From a virus: a stretch of 64,000 nucleotides of DNA. A program made the translations under genes and the position numbers. The stretch is from positions 62,001 through 126,000 of IMG/VR virus record IMGVR_UViG_3300030117_007673. The stretch is one strand, 5' to 3'. Position 1 is the stretch's first letter, and every line of letters starts with the position of its first letter. The notes beneath the pieces were generated by a model. It searched no databases, was not told the origin of the DNA, and worked only from the letters and a program-made list of their open reading frames with translations. Below are positions 24,939 to 34,070 of the stretch, in pieces.

Positions 24939-27623
24939 ATGACAGAACCAGTACCACCAAATGATAAAAAGAAAGTCATACCTGCTTTTTCGGAGCAGTG
25001 TTTTCTTGTGGATTTCATTGACGTTATTTCTGGATGGAAAGGAGTTGCCTTGCCGCAGAAATATAATAATCTTATTTTAACCGATCCAAAAACTCCACAC
25101 TCTGGCCTATTTTTAAACAAACTTCTGTCTACAGCAAACGCACAAGAGTTTTTGGATGACTTACCGAGAGTGGTTGCGTCCGACTTGAAGCCAAACGTTG
25201 AAATCTTCAAGGTGATTGGCGACAGGGAATATAGACTGCCCCTTGCAGGAGCAAGAGATGAACTAGATTTTAGCGAAACTCAACAAGATGCTGTTTCTTT
25301 GAAATCTTTCAACTGGAATTACTTAGGAACGCAGCCCGCAGAAGTTGATTATTTTATTGATTGCAACATGGTGTTGCATTTTGCTAGTGCTGAAGCATTT
25401 TTTAAAGAATATGAGGTTGCCGATAAGGATTCGAATACTAACGCTACAAGAAAAGCTGTTTATTCTTTTAGAGATTTGATTGTCCGTCGACGTACTAATC
25501 AGAAAGATGAGCAACCCGTTGTTGCTGGAAACGAACATTTAGAATACGACCCAAAAGCTTTCAGGATCAAAGCTAAAATTAGCTACAGAGCGGACATTAA
25601 TGCGATGAGAGAAAAATTTGGTGGCAACGCCGCCCGTGCTCAGAAGTTTCGTGATTTCCTGCAAGCCAGTACAGTGGAATTATTCTTAACTCTGAAGAAA
25701 CACACTTTTACTCCTTTATCAAAACAAGTAACTGAAACTTCATTTGATTTATCGATTGATTATAATGGCGCTGTCGAAAATGCATTTTTAATGCCGAAGT
25801 CGAACATACTAATCCCACCATTATCCGGAAAAGAACAAAAAAAAGCTCAAGACGCAAAAAAGAGATTGGAAGAATTGACAATCAGTAAATTAAAGGGTTT
25901 AAGTTTGACGTCTGAACAGGCAGAAAGAGTAAGCAGGCTATCTTTGGAAAAGCTTGAGGGAAATGAGGACATAGACGATCTCGAGGTAAAGGTGTTTGGC
26001 AAGGATTCGACGCAGCTTATCGGAACAAGCGATCAGGAAAAGAAAGCCGAAGCCATTTTAGAATTTTTAAAAGAAAAAGCAGGTCTCGAAAAAGAAGTTC
26101 AAAATGTGATCATGTCTGAGCAAAAACAACTTGATGCTTATGGAAGGGTAATTAGAAAGTTGCACCAGCAAAAAAAGATTTATCATATGAATATAAGAAA
26201 TGATGATTTGTCTAGATGGTTTTCTGCAAGAGCTGATTTTGAACAAGTCAGTCCCGCCAAGCTTGAGATAATGAGAAAAAATGTTAGAAAAAATTGTAAT
26301 CCTCCAGACGGAGGAACTCCTAATAGTGATGAATGTAAAAAAGCCAGAGACGAGCTTGAAGCATTTCTTAAAAAGCGATCAGATTATGGACTTGCGTTAA
26401 GGGATCTGAATGATTTTATACAAGCTGCGGGTCCTCCAGTCCCCGCTGAAAAGAACAACGAACAGAGAGACGACTTAACCAAAAAAGTTAATGAAGCGGA
26501 GAGTCAAACGGAACGTGACGAAGCTATAGATAGTTACAAGAAAGAACTTATAGAAATGGATGCGCCTCTCTCCGATTCTGGAACAAGACCTGTTATGTTC
26601 TTCTATTATGGAGATCTTTTGGACGCTGTTATTGATTTTTTGCAAGAATATCGAACGGAATTGGGCTTAGATATATGGGGAACTGAAAATCCGGAAGGCA
26701 AGCTTAAATTTTTATTAGGAAATATAGAATACAATCATCCAAAAACTAATGAGCCAAGAACTGTTAATTTGGCTAAAGTGCCGATTTCTCTGGAACTGTG
26801 GGATCAGTGGTGGCTAGATCGTGTCATCCGTCCGCAAAGAGAGAATTATCTTTTTAAAGCTTTCCTTCGAGACAGCATGAGCACTTTGGTTAAAAACGCA
26901 TTCACCAACAGGTGTAAGATTCGTGGTCAAGTTCTCAACAAAATCAATGTTAATATAGATCATGTGCCTATTAAAAACTCAGATGTAAGACTTCGTTGTG
27001 ATAAGGGGGTTTGTTATTATACGTATCTGCCTAAAAGCATAACAGAGAAACCTACTAATGAACAACGAGAACGTTCAGGGGTAGATGGAGAGATTGTTTT
27101 CATATATGCTCCCAGCAACAATCCGGGTTATTTACGAGGCGAAAAACAAGAGGATAATAAAAGCGGTATATATCACATCAGCGCTGTTGGTGGAGAAAAT
27201 AAGCCTATTAAATCTATTGATTTCACTAAAACAGATCAACCTTTTTTCTTGGAAGCGAAAGCGGAAAAATCAGGCATATTGGACGATGATATACAGATGA
27301 GCGAACCTTATAATTGTAGTTTTGCAGCATTTGGCCATACTGTTTGGAGACCAGGAAAGTATATATACATGTATTTCCCACTTAGTTGGTTTAGTAAAAA
27401 ACAATCAATGATGTTGGGACTGGGAGGGTATTATTTGATGACTAAAGCTTCGAATTATATACAAAGGACAGGAAAAAGATATACTTGGGATAGTCAAATA
27501 GAGTGTAAATGGGAAACTTTTGCCAACACCAATCCTAAGCCTGTGTCTAACGAACTATCTGATGTCGAAGCACCACCTACACCACCTAAACTTGCCCCTG
27601 CAGAGGTAGATGTCTCGGTGTAG
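24939..27623 (+). CDS. Large baseplate-region protein, unknown
   Basis: An 894-residue protein in the baseplate block. Residues 1-290 appear to be mixed alpha/beta, residues about 295-530 are highly charged and helical, probably long coiled coils (KKAQDAKKRLEEL, KKAEAILEFLKEKAGLEKE), and the C-terminal 350 residues are again alpha/beta with many aromatics (TVWRPGKYIYMYFPLSWF). The tail (EAPPTPPKLAPAEVDVSV) is proline-rich. No family was recognised. Size and place suggest a hub or wedge component. The coiled-coil middle is unusual for a T4 baseplate subunit. Confidence 0.75.
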   Translation: MTEPVPPNDKKKVIPAFSEQCFLVDFIDVISGWKGVALPQKYNNLILTDPKTPHSGLFLNKLLSTANAQEFLDDLPRVVASDLKPNVEIFKVIGDREYRLPLAGARDELDFSETQQDAVSLKSFNWNYLGTQPAEVDYFIDCNMVLHFASAEAFFKEYEVADKDSNTNATRKAVYSFRDLIVRRRTNQKDEQPVVAGNEHLEYDPKAFRIKAKISYRADINAMREKFGGNAARAQKFRDFLQASTVELFLTLKKHTFTPLSKQVTETSFDLSIDYNGAVENAFLMPKSNILIPPLSGKEQKKAQDAKKRLEELTISKLKGLSLTSEQAERVSRLSLEKLEGNEDIDDLEVKVFGKDSTQLIGTSDQEKKAEAILEFLKEKAGLEKEVQNVIMSEQKQLDAYGRVIRKLHQQKKIYHMNIRNDDLSRWFSARADFEQVSPAKLEIMRKNVRKNCNPPDGGTPNSDECKKARDELEAFLKKRSDYGLALRDLNDFIQAAGPPVPAEKNNEQRDDLTKKVNEAESQTERDEAIDSYKKELIEMDAPLSDSGTRPVMFFYYGDLLDAVIDFLQEYRTELGLDIWGTENPEGKLKFLLGNIEYNHPKTNEPRTVNLAKVPISLELWDQWWLDRVIRPQRENYLFKAFLRDSMSTLVKNAFTNRCKIRGQVLNKINVNIDHVPIKNSDVRLRCDKGVCYYTYLPKSITEKPTNEQRERSGVDGEIVFIYAPSNNPGYLRGEKQEDNKSGIYHISAVGGENKPIKSIDFTKTDQPFFLEAKAEKSGILDDDIQMSEPYNCSFAAFGHTVWRPGKYIYMYFPLSWFSKKQSMMLGLGGYYLMTKASNYIQRTGKRYTWDSQIECKWETFANTNPKPVSNELSDVEAPPTPPKLAPAEVDVSV

Positions 27624-27657
27624 ACTTTTTTAACTGATATATTCCTAGGAGACGATC

Positions 27658-29025
27658 ATGGCAGAAACACTTTCATTATTTCGAAACAAAAAATTTTATA
27701 AGCAATACTCTTATCCACTGGTGGGTACGAAGGGGGGAAGCTTCCCAAAGCCAATGGATTTTTGGTACGAGAAGACTTTATATGGAAGAGTAGACGAAAG
27801 ACAAAATCCTATTTATATTTCGATGGTTGATACAGCGAGGTTTAAACAAATACACCCTAGTAAACCAATCTTTATTTTAAATTTTGTTGCCGATGCATTC
27901 TTTTCTTTTCAGAGGCATTTTAGAAAAGCGATATCTACTGGGAGGCTAAATAAAAATAGTGTCTTGGTAGATTTAGAAGCTGAAAAAGGCTTTGTAGATA
28001 TGCGAAGTTCTTATGGGGACTACAGGCAAACTGTATCAGATGTCATGGTTGACAGTTTCTTGTCCTTGCCACAGCATAATGATGACATAGAAAATTTTGA
28101 TGATTTTTTGGCCAAGTTTGTTGAATTTGTAAAGAAATATTCTAACCTAATGCCTTTTACCCAATCTGGTTATATCAAGTCGCAATATTGCACTCCTCTA
28201 ATTAGCGGGTTAGTAATCGAGATAGGTAATGAAGATCATACAGATGACACAGTAAAGGAGAGGTGGCTTTCGGATCCTAATTACGAATTTTATGCCAAAG
28301 AATCTAGAAAATTTGGATTCATAGTAGACAAAAACGCACCATGGAGATTGGTTGCAAATATTATGTCGCCAAGAATGCAAAATTTTATGCGTAAGATTGA
28401 CTGGGAAGCTTTGTTGAGAGAAGTTTCAATAATTCAGCCGAATAAAGATTATGGCTCAAAAGCTCTTTTCACTGGGCAGTTATCCGCCGGCGGGAATTAT
28501 ACAGAGTCTCCTAGGAGTTTGTTCAATCATTACTATACCCGCTCTTACAAAACAGATGTACCTGAGATAAAGCAACTGTTGCTTGAAACTTATGAAAAGT
28601 TTTATGATAAATACCCAACATTGAAGAAGATTAAAACAAAAATGTGTTCCGATTTAAACAAAATATCCAGCAAGACGATTGCCAGACCCGAACCGCAGGA
28701 TGTCGCAACTTTGTTGAATACAAGTTCCAATCTTCAATGGACTCAAACATGTTTCGAGATCAGGCTTATAGAGGAAAAAAGAAATATAAATGATAGAGCT
28801 TTTGAACGCATAATGACAACCTTTAAAACATTGTCTGCTCAAGAGGAGAAAAATAAGGTTGACAAAGGTTTCCCATTGTGGTATCTTAATCAAGCAGTGA
28901 AAGGTTTTCCCAAGCTTGTTTTCCCAGTTACCGCAATCGAGCTTATGCCTACTTTCGCTAATCCGATTATTTTTAAGCCTTTCACCCCTATTAGTATTCC
29001 CGAGATGGCACCAAAAGAAGTTTAA
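27658..29025 (+). CDS. Hypothetical structural-region protein
   Basis: A 455-residue protein rich in aromatic residues (LFRNKKFYKQYSYPLVG at the start) without a recognised domain. It is the last gene before the replication block and shares direction and spacing with the baseplate genes (TAGGAGA before the ATG). Similar long proteins with this N-terminus occur in marine myoviruses, to my knowledge unassigned. A baseplate, fibre-assembly or virion role is a guess from position. Confidence 0.7.
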   Translation: MAETLSLFRNKKFYKQYSYPLVGTKGGSFPKPMDFWYEKTLYGRVDERQNPIYISMVDTARFKQIHPSKPIFILNFVADAFFSFQRHFRKAISTGRLNKNSVLVDLEAEKGFVDMRSSYGDYRQTVSDVMVDSFLSLPQHNDDIENFDDFLAKFVEFVKKYSNLMPFTQSGYIKSQYCTPLISGLVIEIGNEDHTDDTVKERWLSDPNYEFYAKESRKFGFIVDKNAPWRLVANIMSPRMQNFMRKIDWEALLREVSIIQPNKDYGSKALFTGQLSAGGNYTESPRSLFNHYYTRSYKTDVPEIKQLLLETYEKFYDKYPTLKKIKTKMCSDLNKISSKTIARPEPQDVATLLNTSSNLQWTQTCFEIRLIEEKRNINDRAFERIMTTFKTLSAQEEKNKVDKGFPLWYLNQAVKGFPKLVFPVTAIELMPTFANPIIFKPFTPISIPEMAPKEV

Positions 29026-29028
29026 AAA

Positions 29029-30228
29029 TTGTTATTTCAAACATTAGACAATAAACATAAATGCATAGGAGTATATTATGACGGAAATCTTTACTTCAAT
29101 AATGACCTTCCTGAAGGAATTAGTGAGACGTGGAGCTATGCATCTTTCCTCTCAGATAGAGAGGTTAGATACGGCCATCTGCAGTGCGCTGGTAAGTCTC
29201 TTGATGATGTTTGCCCCGATAATCTAAAAGATGACTGGGAAGAGATCAATAAAAAACTAAAAGCATATATGAGATCTCTTTTTATATCAAAAGTGTCTTT
29301 AGATGACAATTGCTTTTACGACCTAGTGCCGGAAAAGTTTTTATTGGAATTCTGTGAAATAAAAAACAAGATCACAAAACACGTTTTTCAAAATTTTTTG
29401 CCGCCCAAAAATTTGAGATTTTTGACTTTATTAACAAAGGTAGTCGAAGACATAAATCAGCAAAAACTCAATATCGACATTGACGAATTCAAGCCACATC
29501 TTGCTGAGTATAAGGCGAGACAATGGAGAAAGAAAATTGAAAAGCTAGAGCCTTATATCAGGTATGACATATTTGGTACAAAAACAGGAAGATTGACAAC
29601 AAAGAAATATAGTTTTCCAATTCTTACTTTTCCGAAAAAATATCGTTCTATTGTTAAGCCAAATAACGACTTATTTGTCGAGCTGGATTATAACGGCGCA
29701 GAGTTGAGAACTTTGTTGGCTTTATCAGACAAGAAACAACCAACGATGGACATTCATGAGTGGAACAGACGTTATTTGCCGGGGAAAAAGATTTCATCAC
29801 GGCAAGAGGTTAAAAATTCTATTTTTGCTTGGCTGTACAATTCTAAAAAACACCCAAATGAAGAACTGTTGAGAAAAATGTATGACAAGGACAAAGTTTT
29901 GAATGACTATTGGGATGGTGAGATGGTCCGAACTTGCTTCAATAGAGAGATACCAGCCGATAAACATCATGCGTTGAACTACATTATTCAGAGCACCTGC
30001 GCGGATCTTATTTTGCAAAAAACGATTAAGATTTATGATATATTAAAAGATAGGAAATCTAATATTGCCTTTTGTGTGCATGACAGCATAGTTATTGACT
30101 TGCACGCAGATGATAAACACCTTATGAAAGATATTATAGATGAATTCGCAAGCACTAGATTTGGAAGGTTCAAAACAAGCGTTAAGACTGGAAAAGATTT
30201 TGGAAACTTGAAGGAGCTTATATCGTAA
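29029..30228 (+). CDS. Compact family A DNA polymerase (polymerase domain only)
   Basis: A 399-residue protein with family A motifs: TGRLTT (residues 186-191), motif A ELDYNGAELR (catalytic Asp220), motif B with Arg258, Lys262 and Tyr270 (RQEVKNSIFAWLYN; the usual Gly after Tyr is Asn) and motif C CVHDSIVID (His351, Asp352). Catalytic aspartates are intact. There is no 3'-5' exonuclease domain and the N-terminal 180 residues are unfamiliar. The separate 5'-3' exonuclease gene downstream could supply the missing Pol I activity. Start is TTG with a poor ribosome site; no in-frame ATG exists nearby. T4-type phages usually use a family B enzyme. Confidence 0.85.
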   Translation: MLFQTLDNKHKCIGVYYDGNLYFNNDLPEGISETWSYASFLSDREVRYGHLQCAGKSLDDVCPDNLKDDWEEINKKLKAYMRSLFISKVSLDDNCFYDLVPEKFLLEFCEIKNKITKHVFQNFLPPKNLRFLTLLTKVVEDINQQKLNIDIDEFKPHLAEYKARQWRKKIEKLEPYIRYDIFGTKTGRLTTKKYSFPILTFPKKYRSIVKPNNDLFVELDYNGAELRTLLALSDKKQPTMDIHEWNRRYLPGKKISSRQEVKNSIFAWLYNSKKHPNEELLRKMYDKDKVLNDYWDGEMVRTCFNREIPADKHHALNYIIQSTCADLILQKTIKIYDILKDRKSNIAFCVHDSIVIDLHADDKHLMKDIIDEFASTRFGRFKTSVKTGKDFGNLKELIS

Positions 30229-31073
30229 TGGACACTGTGATTGGGTTGGGTCAAGCAGGCTGTAATATTGCTGATGAGTTTGCAAAATATGACCAATATA
30301 AAATATTCAAGATTGATTGTGGTTTGGAAGGGTTACAACAAGAAGGGGTATATGATATGCCATGGCAGGACAGCCCGGAGAGATATGAGGAAAAATGTCC
30401 GGATTTAAGTAAATTTTTTAAAGATGTGACAGGCGAGGTGCTTTTTGTTTTAGGAGGCTCCGGTAATATTTCTGGAGCGGCTCTTTCTATATTAAAACAC
30501 CTGAAACATTGCGATATAAATATATTGTATATTAGGCCCGATTTAGAGTCGATTACAGTAACTAAAGTAAGGCAAGAGTGGGTTGTTTTCAATATTCTTC
30601 AGGAATACGCCAGATCCGGAGTCTTCAAAAGAATTTATCTAGTCGACAATTCAAAGGTGGAAGAATACTTAGGAGATGTTCCTGTAATAGGGTATTATGA
30701 AAGACTAAACAATATGATCGCATCAACGCTTCACATGATCAATGTGTACGACCATATTGAGCCAGTTGTCGATACTTTCTCCAGGCCATTGTCTGGTCGA
30801 AGAGTTTCAACAATTGGATTTTATGATGAAAAAAATAATGAAAATAAATTATTTTATTTACTTGACAATGTTGGCGAAATGCGCTATTATTATGCTATCA
30901 ATAAAGAAAAGTTAGAAACTGATGGAGATATTTTGAAGAAAATTAGAGAACAGATTAAGAGCGAAGTAGAGACAAGTTACGGCATATTCTCAACCAATTA
31001 TGACCAAGATTATGTCTACACAGTTGCACACTCGTCAGATATTCAACAACAAAAAAGCGAAAAAAACGCTTGA
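30228..31073 (+). CDS. Divergent tubulin/FtsZ-like GTPase homologue
   Basis: A 281-residue protein whose landmarks run in the order of FtsZ: VIGLGQAGCN (residues 4-13; FtsZ GVGGGGGN), a strand FKIDCGLEGLQ (FtsZ NTDAQAL), the signature-loop equivalent VLGGSGNISGAAL (74-86; FtsZ GGGTGTGAAP), INILYIRPD (VAVVTKPF), IYLVDNSKVEEYLG (TIPNDKLLKV) and a helix ending MINVYDHIEPVVD where FtsZ has the T7 loop. The GTP-binding loop is poorer in glycine than usual. It is shorter than FtsZ and lacks a clear acidic C-tail. Coupled to the polymerase gene by TAATG. Phage tubulins (PhuZ) centre and carry phage DNA and capsids; a similar role is inferred only. Confidence 0.65.
   Translation: MDTVIGLGQAGCNIADEFAKYDQYKIFKIDCGLEGLQQEGVYDMPWQDSPERYEEKCPDLSKFFKDVTGEVLFVLGGSGNISGAALSILKHLKHCDINILYIRPDLESITVTKVRQEWVVFNILQEYARSGVFKRIYLVDNSKVEEYLGDVPVIGYYERLNNMIASTLHMINVYDHIEPVVDTFSRPLSGRRVSTIGFYDEKNNENKLFYLLDNVGEMRYYYAINKEKLETDGDILKKIREQIKSEVETSYGIFSTNYDQDYVYTVAHSSDIQQQKSEKNA
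30862..30890 (+). promoter_or_regulatory. Possible sigma70 promoter inside the tubulin-like gene
   Basis: TTGACA, 17 bases, TATTAT. It would direct transcription toward the SSB gene about 270 bases downstream, in addition to the better promoter nearer that gene. Being inside a coding region it could be chance. Confidence 0.35.
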
Positions 31074-31098
31074 CAAACAGAATTCATTGTGTTATGAT
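31070..31098 (+). promoter_or_regulatory. Sigma70-type promoter for the SSB operon
   Basis: TTGACA, 17-base spacer, TATGAT in the 84-base gap before the SSB gene. The -35 overlaps the stop codon of the tubulin-like gene. Confidence 0.8.
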
Positions 31099-31157
31099 GG
31101 ATACAGCAGAATAAGAGATTAGTTATTCTGACTTTACTCAAAAATAAGGAGAAAAAC

Positions 31158-31898
31158 ATGGGTATTGATATGGAAAAAATGCGCGCCAGACGGCAAGCGC
31201 TAGATAACAAAAATGGCAATGGGCGAGAGAACTTTTGGCGTCCCCAAGATGGGGAGACAACGGTTCGAATCGTTCCTACAGCTGACGGCGATCCTTTTAA
31301 GGATTTCTGGTTTCATTACAACGTTGGTAATGCACCAGGATTCCTAAGTCCAAAGAAGAACTTTGGAGAAGAGGATGCACTTGATTCTTTTGTTCGTAAG
31401 CTCTATAAGGAGGGTACGGAGGAGAGTATTAAGATGGCCAAATCTTTGTCTGCTAGACAGCGCTTCTTTGCCCCCGTGGTAGTTCGCGGAGAAGAAGATA
31501 AGGGCGTGCGTATTTGGGGCTTTGGCAAGATGGCTTATGAAAAGCTGCTAAATCTTGTTCTTAACCCTGAATATGGCGATATTACAGATTCTGAAACAGG
31601 AACAGATCTTGTAATTCGCTATGGCAAACCGGCAGGGGCTTCTTTCCCTCAAACGGAGATTACCCCTCGCCGCCGGCCCTCACCTTTGTGCGAGGATGAA
31701 TCACAATGTGCGGAATGGTTGGACACTATTCCAAACCTTGATGAACTCTTTGAGCGCAAAAGCCCAGGAGAGGTCGAAGCTATTCTTGATGAATATTTAT
31801 CGGGTAATGTCGATGATAATTCTTCTGATAACGTAGAGAAATATAATGCCGAATCTGGAGATTCGGTAGATAAGGCTTTTTCCGAGCTTCTATCGTAA
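31158..31898 (+). CDS. Single-stranded DNA-binding protein (T4 gp32-like)
   Basis: A 246-residue protein with basic N-terminus, an OB-fold core (TTVRIVPTADGDPFKDFWFHY, shown here by its start TTVRIVPTADGD) and a long acidic C-terminal tail ending DKAFSELLS, the layout of gp32-type SSBs in which the acidic tail recruits replication proteins. The Cys/His zinc-binding motif of T4 gp32 is not evident. AAGGAG precedes the ATG and a strong sigma70-type promoter lies upstream, so it is probably abundant early. It heads a block with UvsX and nucleases. Residue CEDESQC may form a metal or disulfide element. Confidence 0.85.
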   Translation: MGIDMEKMRARRQALDNKNGNGRENFWRPQDGETTVRIVPTADGDPFKDFWFHYNVGNAPGFLSPKKNFGEEDALDSFVRKLYKEGTEESIKMAKSLSARQRFFAPVVVRGEEDKGVRIWGFGKMAYEKLLNLVLNPEYGDITDSETGTDLVIRYGKPAGASFPQTEITPRRRPSPLCEDESQCAEWLDTIPNLDELFERKSPGEVEAILDEYLSGNVDDNSSDNVEKYNAESGDSVDKAFSELLS

Positions 31899-31965
31899 GT
31901 TCTCTCTCACCCGCAGGGAGGCACGGGGCTACAGGTGTCTCAAATATTTAAAGGAGGTTAAAATA

Positions 31966-32259
31966 ATGAAAATTTATACTACTATTTTACTAACGATGTT
32001 TATCGGTGCATGCACTGGTAATACAAGCGTTGTCGAGAAGCCAGCTGGCGCTCAACTAGACCAGAAATATGAAGTGGAAGGTCAATCTGGCAGCTCTGTT
32101 GGGATTTCTCCCGAGTTGGAGGAAAAGATACAGAAGGCAATTAAAGAAAGAGCACCTAAAAGTGCTAATTCGTCAGAAGTTGTTCCAACAGTTGTTGTAA
32201 CACCTGAAGTCGAACCTGATGTTGAAACATCAGTTACCAAAGTCCCAGAAAAGGAGTAA
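31966..32259 (+). CDS. Small phage lipoprotein
   Basis: A 97-residue protein with a lipoprotein signal: KIYTTILLTMFIGAC, in which IGAC is the lipobox and Cys16 the lipidation site. The mature part is polar, with a helix (SPELEEKIQKAIKER) and a Val/Pro/Glu-rich C-terminus, probably unstructured. AAAGGAGG gives a strong ribosome site. It lies between SSB and UvsX, an odd place for a membrane protein. Phage lipoproteins commonly block superinfection or act in lysis (Rz1); early location favours superinfection exclusion, but this is inference. Confidence 0.75.
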   Translation: MKIYTTILLTMFIGACTGNTSVVEKPAGAQLDQKYEVEGQSGSSVGISPELEEKIQKAIKERAPKSANSSEVVPTVVVTPEVEPDVETSVTKVPEKE

Positions 32260-32271
32260 TAGGATTTAATT

Positions 32272-33441
32272 ATGGCGAGAAAAGCAAAAAATAAAGCAGG
32301 CAAACTTTCTATGTCAGATATGCGTAGCCTTATCAACAAAAAGGCGGGGATGTCTGTTGCACACGATTTAACTAATAATAACCCAACAGAGGTGAAGGAT
32401 TGGATTCCAACCGGATCTCGATGGCTGGATTCTATTATTTGTCGTGGAAAGCTCACCGGTATTCCAGTAGGGAAAGTTGTTGAAATCGCTGGTTTGGAAG
32501 CGACAGGGAAGTCTTACATGGCTGCTCAGGTCGCTGCAAATGCCCAGAAGATGGGTGTTGATGTAATCTATTTTGATTCTGAATCAGCAATCGATCCAAC
32601 TTTCTTGGAAAGAACCGGATGTGACCTAGAAAACTTGCTTTATATTCAAGCTCAGAGCGTTGAGTTCGTGCTTGAAACAATTGAAGATCTTCTCGCTAAT
32701 AATGATAATCGTATGCTCTTTATTTGGGACAGTCTTGCTCTGACTCCATCCGTTAGTGATGTCGAAGGCGATTTCAACCCTCTCTCATCAATGGCCGTAA
32801 AGGCCAGAATACTCGCCAAGGGAATGTCCAAACTAACTGTTCCGATTGCGAATAGTCAGTCTACATTCTTAGTTCTTAATCAACTTAAGACAAACATCAC
32901 TAGAAGCCCCTCTGAGGCTATGGTTGAGCCTTATATGACGCCTGGTGGAAAAGCCATGATCTATGCGTACTCTCTCCGTATTTGGCTTACAGGAAGAAAA
33001 TCAAAGGCCAGCTATGTCCTCGACGAAAGAGGGTTTAGGGTGGGGTCAGAGGTCAAGGCTACTCTCAAAAAGAGTCGCTTTGGCACCCAAGGAAGACAAG
33101 CAAGTTTTAAAATTTTATGGGGAGAACAAATCGGTGTTCAAGATGAAGAGAGTTGGTTCGAAGCAATCAAGGGATCAGAACATCTTAAACAAAGTGGAGC
33201 GTGGTATACGCTTCTATATAAAGATGGCTCAGAAGATAAGTTTCAGCCATCAAAATGGAAAAATATGTTGACAAACGAGAAGTTTCGTGATAGAGTATTA
33301 GATATAATGGATGAAGAGGTCATCCTTAAATTTGATAAACGACAAGGCGAAGCAGCAGACTTTTATGATATTGAAAACGAAGATAACGAAGAAAACACGC
33401 AGCTATCTGTCGTTGGCCAAGAGGATGGCTCTGCAGAGTGA
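32272..33441 (+). CDS. uvsX: UvsX/RecA-type recombinase
   Basis: A 389-residue RecA-superfamily strand-exchange ATPase. Walker A is GLEATGKS (residues 74-81), the catalytic Glu region is YFDSESA (100-106) and Walker B is MLFIWDSLA (148-156); VLNQLKTNITRSP corresponds to the RecA loop 2/motif region. T4-type phages use UvsX for recombination-dependent replication and repair. The C-terminus is acidic. It starts 13 bases after the lipoprotein gene and its 3' end overlaps the deaminase gene in another frame. Confidence 0.93.
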   Translation: MARKAKNKAGKLSMSDMRSLINKKAGMSVAHDLTNNNPTEVKDWIPTGSRWLDSIICRGKLTGIPVGKVVEIAGLEATGKSYMAAQVAANAQKMGVDVIYFDSESAIDPTFLERTGCDLENLLYIQAQSVEFVLETIEDLLANNDNRMLFIWDSLALTPSVSDVEGDFNPLSSMAVKARILAKGMSKLTVPIANSQSTFLVLNQLKTNITRSPSEAMVEPYMTPGGKAMIYAYSLRIWLTGRKSKASYVLDERGFRVGSEVKATLKKSRFGTQGRQASFKILWGEQIGVQDEESWFEAIKGSEHLKQSGAWYTLLYKDGSEDKFQPSKWKNMLTNEKFRDRVLDIMDEEVILKFDKRQGEAADFYDIENEDNEENTQLSVVGQEDGSAE

Positions 33442-33772
33442 TTCTGGCCGAGCCTGCCACGGAGCAGTCCTTGTCAGGGGTGGCAAAATCATAAACGCTG
33501 GACATAACAAGTGGGCATATTCGTCCTTCGGAAAAAGATTCAGACACAGAGATAAAGGCATCTCAACGTTGCACGCAGAACTAGCAACAGTGCTCAACTT
33601 AGATCGTTCTATTACACAGGGGGCAGACATATATGTTGTCAGAGTAAACAGCAAGGGTAAGTTCAAGATGAGCAAGCCTTGCCCAATGTGCGAGACAGCG
33701 CTTAAACATGTCGGAATAAAAAGAGTATACTATACAACAGATAACGGAGACTTGGAGTATTACAAACTATGA
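33365..33772 (+). CDS. CMP/dCMP-deaminase-family protein
   Basis: Zinc-dependent deaminase fold: LHAELATVL (zinc His and catalytic Glu) and CPMC (two zinc Cys), with the upstream strand HGAVLVRGGKIINAGHN. dCMP deamination would feed dTMP synthesis together with the dUTPase of this phage, though the substrate cannot be read from sequence and a nucleic-acid deaminase is possible. The chosen ATG gives 135 residues and overlaps the UvsX gene by 77 bases; the frame stays open to an ATG at 33311 and another at 33419 is also possible. The overlap makes the true start uncertain. Confidence 0.8.
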   Translation: MILKTKITKKTRSYLSLAKRMALQSDSGRACHGAVLVRGGKIINAGHNKWAYSSFGKRFRHRDKGISTLHAELATVLNLDRSITQGADIYVVRVNSKGKFKMSKPCPMCETALKHVGIKRVYYTTDNGDLEYYKL

Positions 33773-33809
33773 ATATGTTCGCAATTGAAAAGGAGTGTCA
33801 GGTTATCTA

Positions 33810-34070
33810 ATGGAAGAGAGATTTTTAAAGGAACTATCAGAATATTTTCCAAAAATGAAATTTTCACTTATCAATAAGGATATCAGCAACGAGGGCTACG
33901 TGCCCTTTAGTTACAAAGAGAGTCAAACCCTCAAAGCAGGGAGAAAGAAGCTTAAAATATCATGGAGCCCTCCAATATCAGAGATTAAAAGCGAAGAATA
34001 TTATCAAAGGCTTATGAACGAGTGCATAGACGAAGTTGATAAGCTCTATCCAAAAAGGAAATGGTTTTGA
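33810..34070 (+). CDS. Hypothetical protein
   Basis: An 86-residue protein starting MEERFLKELSEYFPK with a strand-rich middle (KLKISWSPPISEI) and a helical end (ECIDEVDKLYPKRKWF). No family recognised. An upstream in-frame GTG (33795) is an alternative start; the ATG is preferred because AGGAG and AGG both lie upstream of it. Overlaps the exonuclease gene by 10 bases. Confidence 0.7.
   Translation: MEERFLKELSEYFPKMKFSLINKDISNEGYVPFSYKESQTLKAGRKKLKISWSPPISEIKSEEYYQRLMNECIDEVDKLYPKRKWF

Noticed and set aside
31918-31941. GAGGCAC / GTGTCTC hairpin after the SSB gene
   Set aside because: Seven pairs with one wobble and no U-run; may be a leader structure but not supported as terminator.
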